DNA of 64,000 bases. Source: Planctomycetota bacterium (GTDB lineage: Bacteria; Planctomycetota; Phycisphaerae; UBA1845). The DNA lies in assembly GCA_016208685.1 (NCBI GenBank), contig JACQXM010000036.1:1-64000 (forward strand), written 5' to 3'. Within the stretch, counting starts at the first letter, position 1; each line of letters begins with the position of its first letter. Below the pieces are notes generated by a model that was not told the origin of the DNA, did not search any database, and saw only the letters and a program-made list of their open reading frames with translations. Positions 28,544-37,489 of the stretch are shown one piece after another. Made by a program: the position numbers and the translations under genes.

Positions 28544-28957
28544 CTAGGGTGGGCGCGGTGTTCCCCCGTCGGCACGGAACAGCGATGCGAGGCGCTCGAC
28601 GAACGCCGATCGGGGCAGAACTTCGTCGGCGCCTGCGGCGCGCGCTTCTCGAGCCTGCGCCGTCTGGACGTGCGAAAAGTACGCCACCACGCGGGCCTCC
28701 GGTTGCCGCGCCTTTACGGCACGGATGGCGTCGGTCGGCGATACCCCCTGCACGTTCATGTCCACGACGGCCAGCAGGGGCGGGTCGGTCGGCTCTGCTT
28801 CGCGCTCGGCGGGGCCGGAATTGGCCGGGGCCGGCGCCGCCAGGGCCTCATCGAGCGCCCGCAAGTCCGCCGCTACAGCGCAGGGTACTCCGGCGTGCCG
28901 CGCCGCCTGTGCGATGCGAGTGGCGAAGAGTAGATCAGAGACGACGGCAATCACCAT
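28544..28957 (-). CDS. Receiver-like (degenerate response regulator) protein
   Basis: A 137-residue single-domain protein with the order of a CheY-like receiver: strand MVIAVVSDLLF, an Ala-rich helix, LLAVVDMNVQGVSP with a phospho-acceptor-type Asp, then RVVAYFSHVQT (Ser in the Thr position) and DEVLPRSAFVERL, where the usual Lys is replaced by Arg. Only one acidic residue is visible at the first-strand pocket. The missing Lys and reduced acidic pocket suggest weak or no phosphorylation. It has no output domain. It lies between hemB and pepD, all leftward, with 91- and 85-base gaps. Confidence 0.6.
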   Translation of the reverse strand: MVIAVVSDLLFATRIAQAARHAGVPCAVAADLRALDEALAAPAPANSGPAEREAEPTDPPLLAVVDMNVQGVSPTDAIRAVKARQPEARVVAYFSHVQTAQAREARAAGADEVLPRSAFVERLASLFRADGGTPRPP

Positions 28958-29048
28958 GGTCCCGGCTCCGTACCGCGAGCGATTGGGGCATTCCGCGGCC
29001 GCGTCGGAGCACGGACCGGCGGCGGGCCCTACGGCTTCGCAGGCGGCG

Positions 29049-30038
29049 TCAGGCGGGCTCCGACTGCAACCACTGCGCCGCGGCTTTGGCGAAGTAGGTG
29101 ATGAGCACGTCCGCGCCGGCGCGCTTAATGGCGGTCAGGGCCTCCATCGCCGCTCGGCGTTCGTCCAGCCAGCCGCGCTCCGCCGCCGCTTTGATCATGC
29201 TGAACTCGCCGCTCACCTGATAGGCCGCCAGGGGCGCCGAGGGGAACGCCTCCCGCACGCGGCGGATTACGTCCAGGTAGGGCAGCGCGGGCTTGACCAT
29301 GATCATGTCCGCGCCTTCGTCGAGGTCCAGGCGCGCCTCGGCCAGCGCTTCCCGGGCGTTGGCGGGGTCCATCTGGTAGCCGCGGCGGTCGCCGAACTCC
29401 GGTGCCGACTCCGCCGCCTCGCGGAAGGGGCCGTAGAAGGATGACGCATACTTGACCGCGTAGGACAGAATCCCCACTTCATGGAACCCCGCGGCGTCCA
29501 GCGCCGCGCGAATCGCCGCCACCATGCCGTCCATCATGCCGCTGGGCGCCACCAGGTCGGCGCCGGCGCGAGCATGGGCCACCGCCATGCGCCCCAGAAT
29601 CTCGAGCGTGTCGTCGTTGTGCACCTGCCGCCCGCGCACCACGCCGCAGTGGCCGTGGTCGGTGTAGCTGCAAAGACATATATCTGTCATCACGGCCAGT
29701 CCCGGCGCCACTTCGCGCACGCGGGCGATGGCCCGCGGCACGGCGGCATCCGCGGCCCCGGCGCGGGAGGCTACGGCATCCTTGCCCGCCGGCACGCCGA
29801 ACAGCAGAACCGCCGGCAGACCCAGCGCGGCGAGGGACTCGATCTCGCGGGGCAGCGTCTCCAGCGTGTGGCGCGCCACGCCGGGCATGGACGCCACGGG
29901 GCCCGCGGCCGCGGCATCCTCCACCACAAACACGGGATACACGAAGTCGGCGCAGGAAAGTCGCGTCTCCCGCACCGCGGCACGAAGCGCCGGCGTGCGG
30001 CGGAGGCGGCGAAGTCGGCGTTGGGGAAACCCGCTCAT
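29049..30038 (-). CDS. hemB: Delta-aminolevulinic acid dehydratase (porphobilinogen synthase)
   Basis: A 329-residue enzyme that condenses two aminolevulinate molecules to porphobilinogen. Zn-site cysteines lie in ICLCSYTDHGHCG, and the two active-site lysines in ILSYAVKYASSFYG and MIMVKPALPYLDVI. DLVAPSGMMDGMV and YQVSGEFSMIKAA are family blocks. ATG 30038 overlaps the stop of the cobA-hemD gene as ATGA. It is last in the leftward tetrapyrrole run, although the enzyme acts before HemC in the pathway. Confidence 0.93.
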   Translation of the reverse strand: MSGFPQRRLRRLRRTPALRAAVRETRLSCADFVYPVFVVEDAAAAGPVASMPGVARHTLETLPREIESLAALGLPAVLLFGVPAGKDAVASRAGAADAAVPRAIARVREVAPGLAVMTDICLCSYTDHGHCGVVRGRQVHNDDTLEILGRMAVAHARAGADLVAPSGMMDGMVAAIRAALDAAGFHEVGILSYAVKYASSFYGPFREAAESAPEFGDRRGYQMDPANAREALAEARLDLDEGADMIMVKPALPYLDVIRRVREAFPSAPLAAYQVSGEFSMIKAAAERGWLDERRAAMEALTAIKRAGADVLITYFAKAAAQWLQSEPA

Positions 30039-31552
30039 GTGTTCGCCGGAGCTCCGGAAAAATGCCCCGCCAGCGCCGCCACCATACCGGCGCTGGAATG
30101 CCGGGACGAAACCACGTCGACCGTCAACCCGGCGTCCAACGCGGCGCCGGCCGTTACCGGTCCGATGCAGGCGATGATCGCGCCCGCGCGCGGAAGCCGC
30201 AAGCCCACGAACCGGCGCACCGCCGACGGACTGCATAACACCACCGCGTCCACGCCCTCGCCCAGCGCCAGCACGGCCTCCTTCGGCGGCTCCGCCTCGA
30301 TGGTTCGATACGCGATGCAGCCGTCCACGGTGGCACCTGCCTGTCGAAGCCGTTCCGCCAGCGTCGGGCGCGCGATGTCCGCACGCGGGTGGAGAACCTT
30401 CCCCGGAGCACCACCACCGCCGCCGGCGGCCACCATCGCCTCGGCGAGGGATTCCGCAGTGGCGGCGGCGGGAATCACGTCCGGACGGATGCCGACCCGT
30501 TGCAGCCGGCGCGCCGTGGCGGGCCCGATGGCCGCCACGCGACACCCGCCCATAGCCCGCGCGTCCGCACCGGCGCTCGCCACGCGGCGGAAGAACCCCC
30601 GCACCCCGTGCATGGAAGTGAAGGCCACCCACTGATACTCGCTCAGTCGGCGGATCGAAGCGTCGAGTTCGGCACAGTCTGCGTCGTAGTCAATTCGCGT
30701 CAGCGGACAGGGAATGGGCGCGGCTCCGGCGTCGGCCAGCAAGCGGCACATCTCACCGCCCGAAGAAGTCGGGCGGGTTACCACGACGCGGCGACCCGCG
30801 AGGGGTGTACTGTGGTGCGCCGGCTCGGCGGCGTAGGCCGCGACGGCTCCCACCACCAGGAGCACCGGCGAATCCAGGCGGTCATGGGCTACCGCTTCGG
30901 CGATGGTCGCGACCGTGCCGACGGCGACGCGCTGTTGCGGTGTCGTGGCGGCGTGAATGGCCGCTGCCGGCGTGCCTGGGGCGCGGCCTGCGTCGACCAT
31001 CGCTTGCGCAACCTGAGGCAACCGTTCGCGCACCATGAGCACCACGACGGTGTCGATGCCGGCCAGTGCCTGGTAATCGAGCGGCGGCGAGGGACGGTGT
31101 TCGGCGAGCCGGCCGGTGACCACCGCCAGCGACCGGACCGACTGCCGTTCGGTGAGCGGGATTCCCGCCGCCGCCGGCCCCGCGAGCGCGCTGCTGACAC
31201 CGGGCACCACGAAACACGGCACCTCGGCCTGCCGGCAGGCTGTCAGTTCCTCGAACCCGCGCCCAAAAACGTACGGGTCGCCGCCTTTGAGGCGCACGAC
31301 CACCATGCCGCGGCGAGCACGGTCGATGAGGACCGTGTTGATCTGTCCTTGTTTGAGTCGGTGGTCGCCGGCGGCCTTGCCGGCGTCGATGATCTCCGCG
31401 TGCCGCGGGACGTGGCGGAGAAGCTCGCGGGCGATGAGGCGGTCGTGGACGACCACGTCCGCGCGGCGCAGCAGTCGCAGGCCGCGGAGTGTCATCAGCC
31501 CAGGGTCGCCGGGCCCGGCGCCCACCAGATAGACTACGCCCTCGTCCTGCAT
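30035..31552 (-). CDS. Uroporphyrinogen-III C-methyltransferase / uroporphyrinogen-III synthase fusion (CobA-HemD)
   Basis: A 505-residue two-enzyme protein. Residues about 5-245 are a SAM-dependent CobA/SumT methyltransferase (VYLVGAGPGDPGLMTLRG, VVRLKGGDPYVFGRG, VVPGVSSALAGPAAAGIPLT). Residues about 250-500 are HemD uroporphyrinogen-III synthase (GRRVVVTRPTSSGGEM, then VAFTSMHGVRGFF and AIGPATARRL). Together they make uroporphyrinogen III and methylate it to precorrin-2, the start of siroheme. It overlaps cbiX-hemC upstream by 19 bases and hemB downstream by 4, so expression is tightly coupled. No CysG-like precorrin-2 oxidase domain is present. Confidence 0.92.
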   Translation of the reverse strand: MQDEGVVYLVGAGPGDPGLMTLRGLRLLRRADVVVHDRLIARELLRHVPRHAEIIDAGKAAGDHRLKQGQINTVLIDRARRGMVVVRLKGGDPYVFGRGFEELTACRQAEVPCFVVPGVSSALAGPAAAGIPLTERQSVRSLAVVTGRLAEHRPSPPLDYQALAGIDTVVVLMVRERLPQVAQAMVDAGRAPGTPAAAIHAATTPQQRVAVGTVATIAEAVAHDRLDSPVLLVVGAVAAYAAEPAHHSTPLAGRRVVVTRPTSSGGEMCRLLADAGAAPIPCPLTRIDYDADCAELDASIRRLSEYQWVAFTSMHGVRGFFRRVASAGADARAMGGCRVAAIGPATARRLQRVGIRPDVIPAAATAESLAEAMVAAGGGGGAPGKVLHPRADIARPTLAERLRQAGATVDGCIAYRTIEAEPPKEAVLALGEGVDAVVLCSPSAVRRFVGLRLPRAGAIIACIGPVTAGAALDAGLTVDVVSSRHSSAGMVAALAGHFSGAPANT

Positions 31553-33270
31553 GCCGTTACCGTTGCGTCCGCGGCGCGCATGCGCCGCAGCGATTCCGCC
31601 GCGCGCCTCGCGGCCTCCGTGGGATCCGCGTGTTCCACTGCGACATCATAGACCGGCACCCCCTCCGTGCCGATCCATCGGCCCCGGAGCCGAACGCACG
31701 GTCCGTCGGCGTCCTGCATGCCGCCGACGACTTCCGCATACGCCGCCACGACCAACCCGGGCTCCGCCTCCAGCGCCCGAAGCAGCTCCAGCTCTGCAAG
31801 CGCCGCCGTGGCCGAAGGGGGGTGATTCAGAATCCGCACGGCCTCCGCCGCGGCTCGGTCGTCGCCACGAACCTGCACTACCATGGCGCCCTGGCCCGGA
31901 GCCGGAAGGAAGCTGGTCAGGGAGAGTTCCTCGCAGATATCGTCGCATAGGCCCAGCCGTTCCAGTCCCGCCGAGGCGAGGACAGCCGCGTCGAACGCGC
32001 CTTGGTGCACTTGTTGTACGCGCGACTCCACGGCGCCGCGGATCGGCACGGGGGACACGTCCGGGCGCAGCGCCAGCAATTGTGCCGCGCGCCGCGGGCT
32101 GCTGGTGCCCACGCGCGCACCCTGGGGCAGGTCCGCCAGCCGCAGTCCGAGGCGGGAAACCAGGCATTCACCCACGCTGCCGCGCGGTAGAACCGCCGCA
32201 ATGAGCAGGTCCTCCGGGAGGTGCGTGGGCAGGTCCTTATAGCTGTGGACTGCGGCGTCGATCGTCCCCGCGCGAAGCGCGGCGTCCAGGTCGTCGGTAA
32301 ACGGGGAATCGGAGGGCAACTCGGCGATGGGTCGATCCAACTGGCGGTCGCCGGAGGCGGTCAAAGGGACGAGCTCCACCTTCGTGCCTGCGCGTTGTAG
32401 CCGCTCCGCCACGTGTCGTGCCTGCCAGAGTGCCAGAGCGCTGGCACGGGTTCCGAGACGAAGGATCGCCGGCGCCTTCCGCGGCGCTGCACCGGCCCTA
32501 CGCCCGGCAGATTCCCGTCCTTCCTCCGCCAGATCAGCGATGATGTCGACGATTCCCGGCAGCGAGCCGACCGCGGTGTCACACACCAGGCGGCGGCCGC
32601 CGACAACCCCCTCGAGGGGGAAGGTCGCGTCCTTCGCAGGGACCAGCCCCATGCGCGCCGGCGTATCCGCCAGCGCGTGCCGCCCAGCGCCGATGAGGAA
32701 CGGCACGACCACGATGGTGGACCGGGTGGCACGTTCCGGGACAGTCTCCGCGTACGGTTCTTCATCAAGGAACGCCGCCAGCACTTCGCCGCACACCTGG
32801 CGCGTCGCCAGCGCCGCCGCGAGGTTCACCGTGGCGGCGCGGCTGCGGCGGTGCCGCTCCGTGCCGTGCCCGACCAATGCCAGGGTCGTCGCTGATGCCT
32901 CGAGCTGGAACCTCCCAAGCAGGTCGACCACGCGCCGGGCGATCACGTCGAGCATCCGGCCGTGCGTCCCCGCCGGCCCCGTCCGGCGCACCTGAACCCG
33001 TGGGAACCGCCGGTTCTTCGCCAGCTCTCGCGGCAGCAGCGTATCGCAGAAGTATCCCTCACTGGTCATCACCGGCACGACCGTGAACCGCTCCACCGGC
33101 AGGCGGTCGAGGGCCTCGGCGAAAGGGGGGTCGCCGTGATGGAACGCGGCGGTGACGGTGTCGAAGGGCAGGCGGGCGGCGAGTTCTTCTGCCCAGGCGC
33201 GGATGCCGGCGTTGACGGCGGGCTCGACCCTCGATCCGTGCGCGGCCAGGATGAGGGCGTGGCCGCTCAC
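31534..33270 (-). CDS. Fusion of sirohydrochlorin chelatase (CbiX) and hydroxymethylbilane synthase (HemC)
   Basis: A 578-residue fusion starting at GTG 33270, which overlaps the hemA stop as GTGA. Residues 1 to ~255 are a two-lobed CbiX-type chelatase (ALILAAHGSR with the first metal His, later LALVGHGTERHRR). Residues ~268-578 are HemC (LRLGTRASALALWQARHVAE; HSYKDLPTHLPEDL with the catalytic Asp; GTSSPRRAAQLLALRPD). In HemC the loop before AYAEV normally reads GGCQVPIG and its Cys carries the dipyrromethane cofactor; here residues ~501-506 read EAEPGL, with no Cys within 15 residues. Either the cofactor is held differently or this domain is altered in function. Confidence 0.85.
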   Translation of the reverse strand: MSGHALILAAHGSRVEPAVNAGIRAWAEELAARLPFDTVTAAFHHGDPPFAEALDRLPVERFTVVPVMTSEGYFCDTLLPRELAKNRRFPRVQVRRTGPAGTHGRMLDVIARRVVDLLGRFQLEASATTLALVGHGTERHRRSRAATVNLAAALATRQVCGEVLAAFLDEEPYAETVPERATRSTIVVVPFLIGAGRHALADTPARMGLVPAKDATFPLEGVVGGRRLVCDTAVGSLPGIVDIIADLAEEGRESAGRRAGAAPRKAPAILRLGTRASALALWQARHVAERLQRAGTKVELVPLTASGDRQLDRPIAELPSDSPFTDDLDAALRAGTIDAAVHSYKDLPTHLPEDLLIAAVLPRGSVGECLVSRLGLRLADLPQGARVGTSSPRRAAQLLALRPDVSPVPIRGAVESRVQQVHQGAFDAAVLASAGLERLGLCDDICEELSLTSFLPAPGQGAMVVQVRGDDRAAAEAVRILNHPPSATAALAELELLRALEAEPGLVVAAYAEVVGGMQDADGPCVRLRGRWIGTEGVPVYDVAVEHADPTEAARRAAESLRRMRAADATVTACRTRA

Positions 33271-34385
33271 GCCGCGACTCCCAGCTTGAGTTTCATGATC
33301 CGCCGATGCAGCGATTGCCGGTCCGCGCCGTCCGCCGCGGTGTCCATGCCGTCCCCGCTCCGGAGCAGTTCTTGGATGAGCGGCGCCGCCGGGCGTTCGC
33401 GCAACCAGCGCGCGAACCGTTCCAGTTCCTCCGCCACCACGCGCTGGGCCGCGGCGACGCCCATGTGGAGCTGCCGCGGCGCGCAACCGGAACCGACGAG
33501 GCCTTCGAGGTGTTCCAGCGTTATATCGGGGAGCCCGGCAACCGTCGGATCAATGGCTCGGGGGACGCTCAGGTCCCAGAGGCGAAGCCGTCCGCTGGTG
33601 CGGGAGGCCAGTGTCCGCGGATCGATCAGGTACGACCCCGCCGACGTGCAGGCAACCACCGCGTCCACGCGCTGAAGCACGCCCCGCAGATCGGCAAGAC
33701 CCACGGCCTCCCCGCGGACTTTCAGGGCAAGTTCCGCGGCGCGCTCTGCACTTCGACTGCTCACCACGATCGCCGCCCGTCGCGCCGCAAGATGGACGGC
33801 GACATCCAGTGCCAACCTGCCGGTGCCGAGGATCAGCACGGTGCGATCCTGGAGCAGTCCGAAGTCCTCCTCGATGCGGTCGGCGGTGATGGAGGCGATG
33901 GACCGGGCCTCAACGTTAATCGGCGTCTCCCGGCGAACGCGTTTGCCGGTGTGGATGGCGGCGCGACCCAGGGCGGAGAGCACCGGGCCCGTGGCGCCGG
34001 CCGTTCCGGCGAGCAGAAACGCCCGCCGCACCTGGCCGAGGATGTGCGGCTCGCCCACGATGCGCGATTCAAGGCCGGCGGCCACACGCAACAGATGTTC
34101 GGCCACGGCCACGCCCTCGAAGGCGTGCAGGTGCTCTTCAAGCAGCGCGCGGTCGGCGCCCAGCACGCCCGCCAGCGCCGTGTGCCATTCCGGCGTCACG
34201 TCGCCGTCGCACCAGGCGTAGATTTCGAAGCGTTCGCAGGTGCTTACCACCAGGCGTTCTGCGGCGGCCGCTGCGAGGCAGTTTAGCAGGCGAACCTGCA
34301 CCTGCGTGTCCGCCCGCAGCCGCTCACGAACGGGCAGCGGGGCGGTTCGGTGCGTGGCCCCCAGGTACAGCAGCCGCCCGGTCAT
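33267..34385 (-). CDS. hemA: Glutamyl-tRNA reductase
   Basis: A 372-residue NADPH enzyme that reduces Glu-tRNA to glutamate-1-semialdehyde, the first step of C5-pathway tetrapyrrole synthesis. The catalytic Cys is in VVSTCERFEIYAW, GLESRIVGEPHILGQVRRAF is the substrate block, and the NADPH fold is VLILGTGRLALDVAVHL. It is translationally coupled to cysI (ATGA overlap, 34382-34385) and to cbiX-hemC (GTGA). hemL is not in this window. Confidence 0.92.
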   Translation of the reverse strand: MTGRLLYLGATHRTAPLPVRERLRADTQVQVRLLNCLAAAAAERLVVSTCERFEIYAWCDGDVTPEWHTALAGVLGADRALLEEHLHAFEGVAVAEHLLRVAAGLESRIVGEPHILGQVRRAFLLAGTAGATGPVLSALGRAAIHTGKRVRRETPINVEARSIASITADRIEEDFGLLQDRTVLILGTGRLALDVAVHLAARRAAIVVSSRSAERAAELALKVRGEAVGLADLRGVLQRVDAVVACTSAGSYLIDPRTLASRTSGRLRLWDLSVPRAIDPTVAGLPDITLEHLEGLVGSGCAPRQLHMGVAAAQRVVAEELERFARWLRERPAAPLIQELLRSGDGMDTAADGADRQSLHRRIMKLKLGVAA

Positions 34386-36115
34386 GACAGAACCTCCAAC
34401 GGGAGCGTGCCCTGCGTGGGCTCCTCTTTGCCGGTGATGGACATGCGCGGCACGGTGCGGGCGAGGAGGCGTTGATAGAAGTCTCCCAGTCCTTCGCCGG
34501 CGTGCCGCCGCCGCGCCCAGTTGACCAACAGGGGGCGCAGCGTCGGAACCAGGTTCTCGACGGCGACATCTGCCGCGTACAGGTCCACGGCACGATCACC
34601 CGCCAGCCCGCCGCCCACGTACACGTGGTAGATGTTGGGGCGGCGACCGACAAATGCGATGTCCGCGGTGTAGGGGCGGGCGCAGCCGTTGGGGCAGCCG
34701 GTCATGCGCAGCGTGATGGGCTCGTCACGGAGCCCCAGCGACGACAGCGCCGCCTCGAACGCATCGACCACCGAGGGCATCACACGCTCCGAGTCGGCCA
34801 TCGCCAGTCCGCAGGTTGGCAGCGCGGGGCAGGCCATCGAATAGCGCCGCGCGGCGGAAAGCTGCGCCGCGGGGATCACGCCGTGGTCTACCAGAAGCCG
34901 CTCTACGGCGTCGACGTCCTTCCCGCTCAAGCCTGTGAACAGCAGGTTCTGATGCGGCGTGAGCGTGATTTCCGGACGGAAGCGGGTGACCACGTCGCGG
35001 AACGCAGTTTTGATGCGTGCCGCGGCGGTGTCGTGGATCCGGCCGTTCTCCACGAACACGCCGTAGAACCACCGCCCGTCGTCCTGCGGCAGACGACCGA
35101 GATGGTCGTGAACCGCTGGCGACGGCATCGGCTGCCACTCCGCAAGCTCGAACGTCGCGCGACTGCGAAACTCCGCCCGGAAGCGATCCATGCCCCATTC
35201 GGCGAGCAGGTACTTGAGGCGGGCGTGGCGGCGATCGGCGCGATTCCCGAAATCGCGGAAGATGGCGCAGACGGTGCGCACGGTCTCCACGACGTGCTCG
35301 GCCTCGACGTACCCCAGGTTCCGGGCGAGGCAGGCCGCGGTGTCCGCTTTGCCGTGCGTCATTCCCATCCCGCCTCCGACTACGACGTTGTAGCCTGCCA
35401 CGGTGGCGCCATCGAGCAGGGCGATCAGCCCGCAGTCATCGTTGAACACGTCCACACAGTTGTCGTTGGCCAGCGCGATGCCGGTCTTGAACTTCCGTGG
35501 CAGATACACGCCGTCGTAAAAGGGTTCCTCCTCCTCGGTCGAGCTGTATTTCTCGCCGTCGAGCCAGATTTCGTGGTAGGCCCGGGTCTTGGGGCGAAGC
35601 TGGACCGCGACTTCGCGGGCCACCCGCCGCAGCGTCACATGGGCCTCGTCCTGGAGCGGCGCGGGGCAGGCCATCACGTTGCGCTCCACGTCGCCGCAGG
35701 CGGAGATGGTGGTGAGCAGTGTGTGGTTGATGCCCGCGATGGTGGCCTTCAGGTCGCGTTTGAGCACGCCGTGAAACTGGAACCCCTGCCGCGTGGTGAT
35801 GCGCAGCGAATGGTTGCCGTAGGCGTCGGCAAGCTGGTCCAGTGCCAGGTATTGATCCGCGGAGACCACGCCCGCGGGGATGGCGACGCGGACCATGAAC
35901 TGGTACGCCTCCTCCAGCCCCTGTTTGCGGCGTTCGTGGCGCAGGTCGCGGTCGTCCTGCTGATACGTGCCGTGGAACTTCAGGAGACTGACGTCGTCGT
36001 CGCTGAAATGCGTGGCATCGGACGCCAGGGTTTCCGCAATCGAGCCGCGCAGGTGCCGGCTGCTGCGTTTGGCGACCTCGACTTTGGACTCTTCTTTCTT
36101 CGGGACTTCAGCCAT
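34382..36115 (-). CDS. cysI: Assimilatory sulfite reductase hemoprotein
   Basis: A 577-residue siroheme and 4Fe-4S protein that reduces sulfite to sulfide. FHGTYQQDDRDLR is the family N-terminal block, ITTRQGFQFHGVLKRDL the substrate/siroheme Arg motif, and the cluster/siroheme cysteines lie in CPALPTCGLAMADSE and MTGCPNGCARPY (C-x5-C and C-x3-C). AGGAT precedes the ATG. Its end overlaps hemA, which, with CbiX and CobA downstream, ties production of the apo-enzyme to production of its siroheme cofactor. No CysJ flavoprotein is nearby, so electrons may come from ferredoxin; this is inference. Confidence 0.92.
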   Translation of the reverse strand: MAEVPKKEESKVEVAKRSSRHLRGSIAETLASDATHFSDDDVSLLKFHGTYQQDDRDLRHERRKQGLEEAYQFMVRVAIPAGVVSADQYLALDQLADAYGNHSLRITTRQGFQFHGVLKRDLKATIAGINHTLLTTISACGDVERNVMACPAPLQDEAHVTLRRVAREVAVQLRPKTRAYHEIWLDGEKYSSTEEEEPFYDGVYLPRKFKTGIALANDNCVDVFNDDCGLIALLDGATVAGYNVVVGGGMGMTHGKADTAACLARNLGYVEAEHVVETVRTVCAIFRDFGNRADRRHARLKYLLAEWGMDRFRAEFRSRATFELAEWQPMPSPAVHDHLGRLPQDDGRWFYGVFVENGRIHDTAAARIKTAFRDVVTRFRPEITLTPHQNLLFTGLSGKDVDAVERLLVDHGVIPAAQLSAARRYSMACPALPTCGLAMADSERVMPSVVDAFEAALSSLGLRDEPITLRMTGCPNGCARPYTADIAFVGRRPNIYHVYVGGGLAGDRAVDLYAADVAVENLVPTLRPLLVNWARRRHAGEGLGDFYQRLLARTVPRMSITGKEEPTQGTLPLEVLS

Positions 36116-36231
36116 CGGTTATCCTCCGCGGTGAACTCTGGGCGGGTTCGTTTCCGCCCGGGACCGTGTCACGGCTCCTTATCGTTCGCTTGTCGCGCCG
36201 CTCCCTTAGCAGCCTGTAGCAGAAATCGTGG

Positions 36232-36272
36232 CATGGGCTTCCAGCCCATGGTTTCACGGGCAGGATGCCCGT
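36232..36272. repeat. Twin hairpin repeat between cysH and cysI
   Basis: CATGGGCTT-CCAGCCCATG (36232-36250) and ACGGGCAGGATGCCCGT (36256-36272) are two adjacent hairpins. Similar GGGCTTCCAGCCCATG elements are a familiar intergenic repeat in high-GC planctomycete-type genomes. They lie in the 523-base spacer within the sulfate-assimilation run and could affect mRNA processing or stability. Confidence 0.5.
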
Positions 36273-36457
36273 ACTACATCGCGTAGGCCGCTTTTCGCCA
36301 CGGGCTGTTAGGACCCGGTTCCCGGCGTGCTGATTCCGGCGGGTCATCACCGGCATTCACCGGTTGAAATCGCTGGCTCCGCGGCGCGCCGGTGTCCTGC
36401 TCCCGGTTCCCTGTCCCCTTTGTCTCCGCGCATTGGGCTGCGGCCGTCGTCGCTCCA

Positions 36458-36632
36458 GCGGTCCGATCCCCGACGGTCGCGGTGCGGATCGTTCGAGGTC
36501 ACGTCCACGCGGTGCACGTTCCCGCGGTCCGATCTCCGACGGTCGCGGTGCGGATCCCTCACCGCCACGTCGCGACCTCGGCCCGCTCCCTGACGGTCGC
36601 GGCTCAGTTTCCGCATTCCGCATTCACCATTC
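36458..36632. repeat. Clustered GACGGTCGCGG repeats
   Basis: A unit GCGGTCCGATC-(C/T)-CCGACGGTCGCGG extended by TGCGGATC occurs at 36458-36490 and 36524-36556, followed by a related CGCTCCCTGACGGTCGCGGCT segment. The last part, 36581-36632, is found in inverted orientation at 39147-39199. The cluster begins 7 bases after the cysH stop and fills most of the cysH-cysI gap. Confidence 0.65.
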
Positions 36633-36638
36633 CGCATT

Positions 36639-37355
36639 CTAAATACCCGCTCCGCCGTGTAGCCCGCACTCCGTCTTCTCCGTACCCGCCCAGCGACCGG
36701 CCCGCGAATACTCGCCCGGCGCCACGCCCTCGACCGGCGTGGTGCAGTGCGTGCAGCCGACGGTGGGATAGCCGCGTTCGTGCAACTCATTGTAGGGCAC
36801 GTCGTTCTGCTTGACGTACTCCCAGATCTGCTTGCGATCCCATTTGACCAGCGGGCTGATCTTGAGCACCTGATACTGCCAGTCCCAGTCGATGAGCCGC
36901 AGGTTGGCGCGGGTGGACGACTGCCCGCGGCGCAAGCCGGTGACCCAGACGTCCGCCTCGGCCATCACCGGGAACATGGGGTCCACCTTCCGCAGCTTGC
37001 AGCACAGCGTGGGGTTGTGCTTCCACAGTTCGTCGCCGTGAAGCCGCGCCTGCTCCTCCGGAGTGAGCGTGGTGCCGCGGTTGACGAACTCGATATGGGG
37101 GTATCGCTGCACCAGCCGGTCGCGGAGTTTGTAGGTCTCGGGGAAGAAGAACATGGTGTCCAGATACACCACCGTAACCGGCTGTCCGTGGCGGGCATAC
37201 ATGTCGATCAGCGCACAGCCCTCCATCCCGAAGGAGCTGGTCATGATCATGCGCTGGCTCGCGAAGCGCTCCAGCGTCCAGGCGATGAACCGGTCCGTCG
37301 GCGTTTCCTCGTTGATGACCTCCGACTGACCGAGGGGGGAAATCTGTAATTCCAC
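36639..37355 (-). CDS. cysH: APS/PAPS reductase (adenylyl-sulfate reductase type)
   Basis: A 238-residue thioredoxin-dependent enzyme that reduces activated sulfate to sulfite. SSFGMEGCALIDM is the nucleotide loop, VTGLRRGQSSTRA the binding motif, and ECGLH at the C-terminus carries the catalytic Cys. The CC pair in PTLCCKLRK and VGCTHC indicate a 4Fe-4S cluster, which points to APS rather than PAPS as substrate. GTG start with AGGAG 8 bases upstream. It leads the cysI-hemA-cbiX/hemC run and is preceded by an attenuator-like leader (37430-37687). Sulfate adenylyltransferase is not in this window. Confidence 0.9.
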   Translation of the reverse strand: MELQISPLGQSEVINEETPTDRFIAWTLERFASQRMIMTSSFGMEGCALIDMYARHGQPVTVVYLDTMFFFPETYKLRDRLVQRYPHIEFVNRGTTLTPEEQARLHGDELWKHNPTLCCKLRKVDPMFPVMAEADVWVTGLRRGQSSTRANLRLIDWDWQYQVLKISPLVKWDRKQIWEYVKQNDVPYNELHERGYPTVGCTHCTTPVEGVAPGEYSRAGRWAGTEKTECGLHGGAGI

Positions 37356-37429
37356 GATCCGGCTCCTATAACGCGGCGGCTTCTCTCACCACACCGATCC
37401 CACCTGGCGGCCACCACGGGCCGCGTACT

Positions 37430-37464
37430 CAAACAAAAGGCCCGCGGGAACGATCCCACGGGCC
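37430..37464 (-). terminator. Intrinsic terminator in the cysH leader
   Basis: On the minus strand GGCCCGTGGG and CCCGCGGGCC form a 10-bp stem (one U-G pair) with a 6-base loop ATCGTT, followed directly by TTTTGTTTG. It lies between the leader ORF and cysH, in the normal place for a transcription attenuator. No other gene ends here that would need a terminator. Confidence 0.75.
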
Positions 37465-37489
37465 GCGAACGAGAGTCCTCTGCTGGGGG

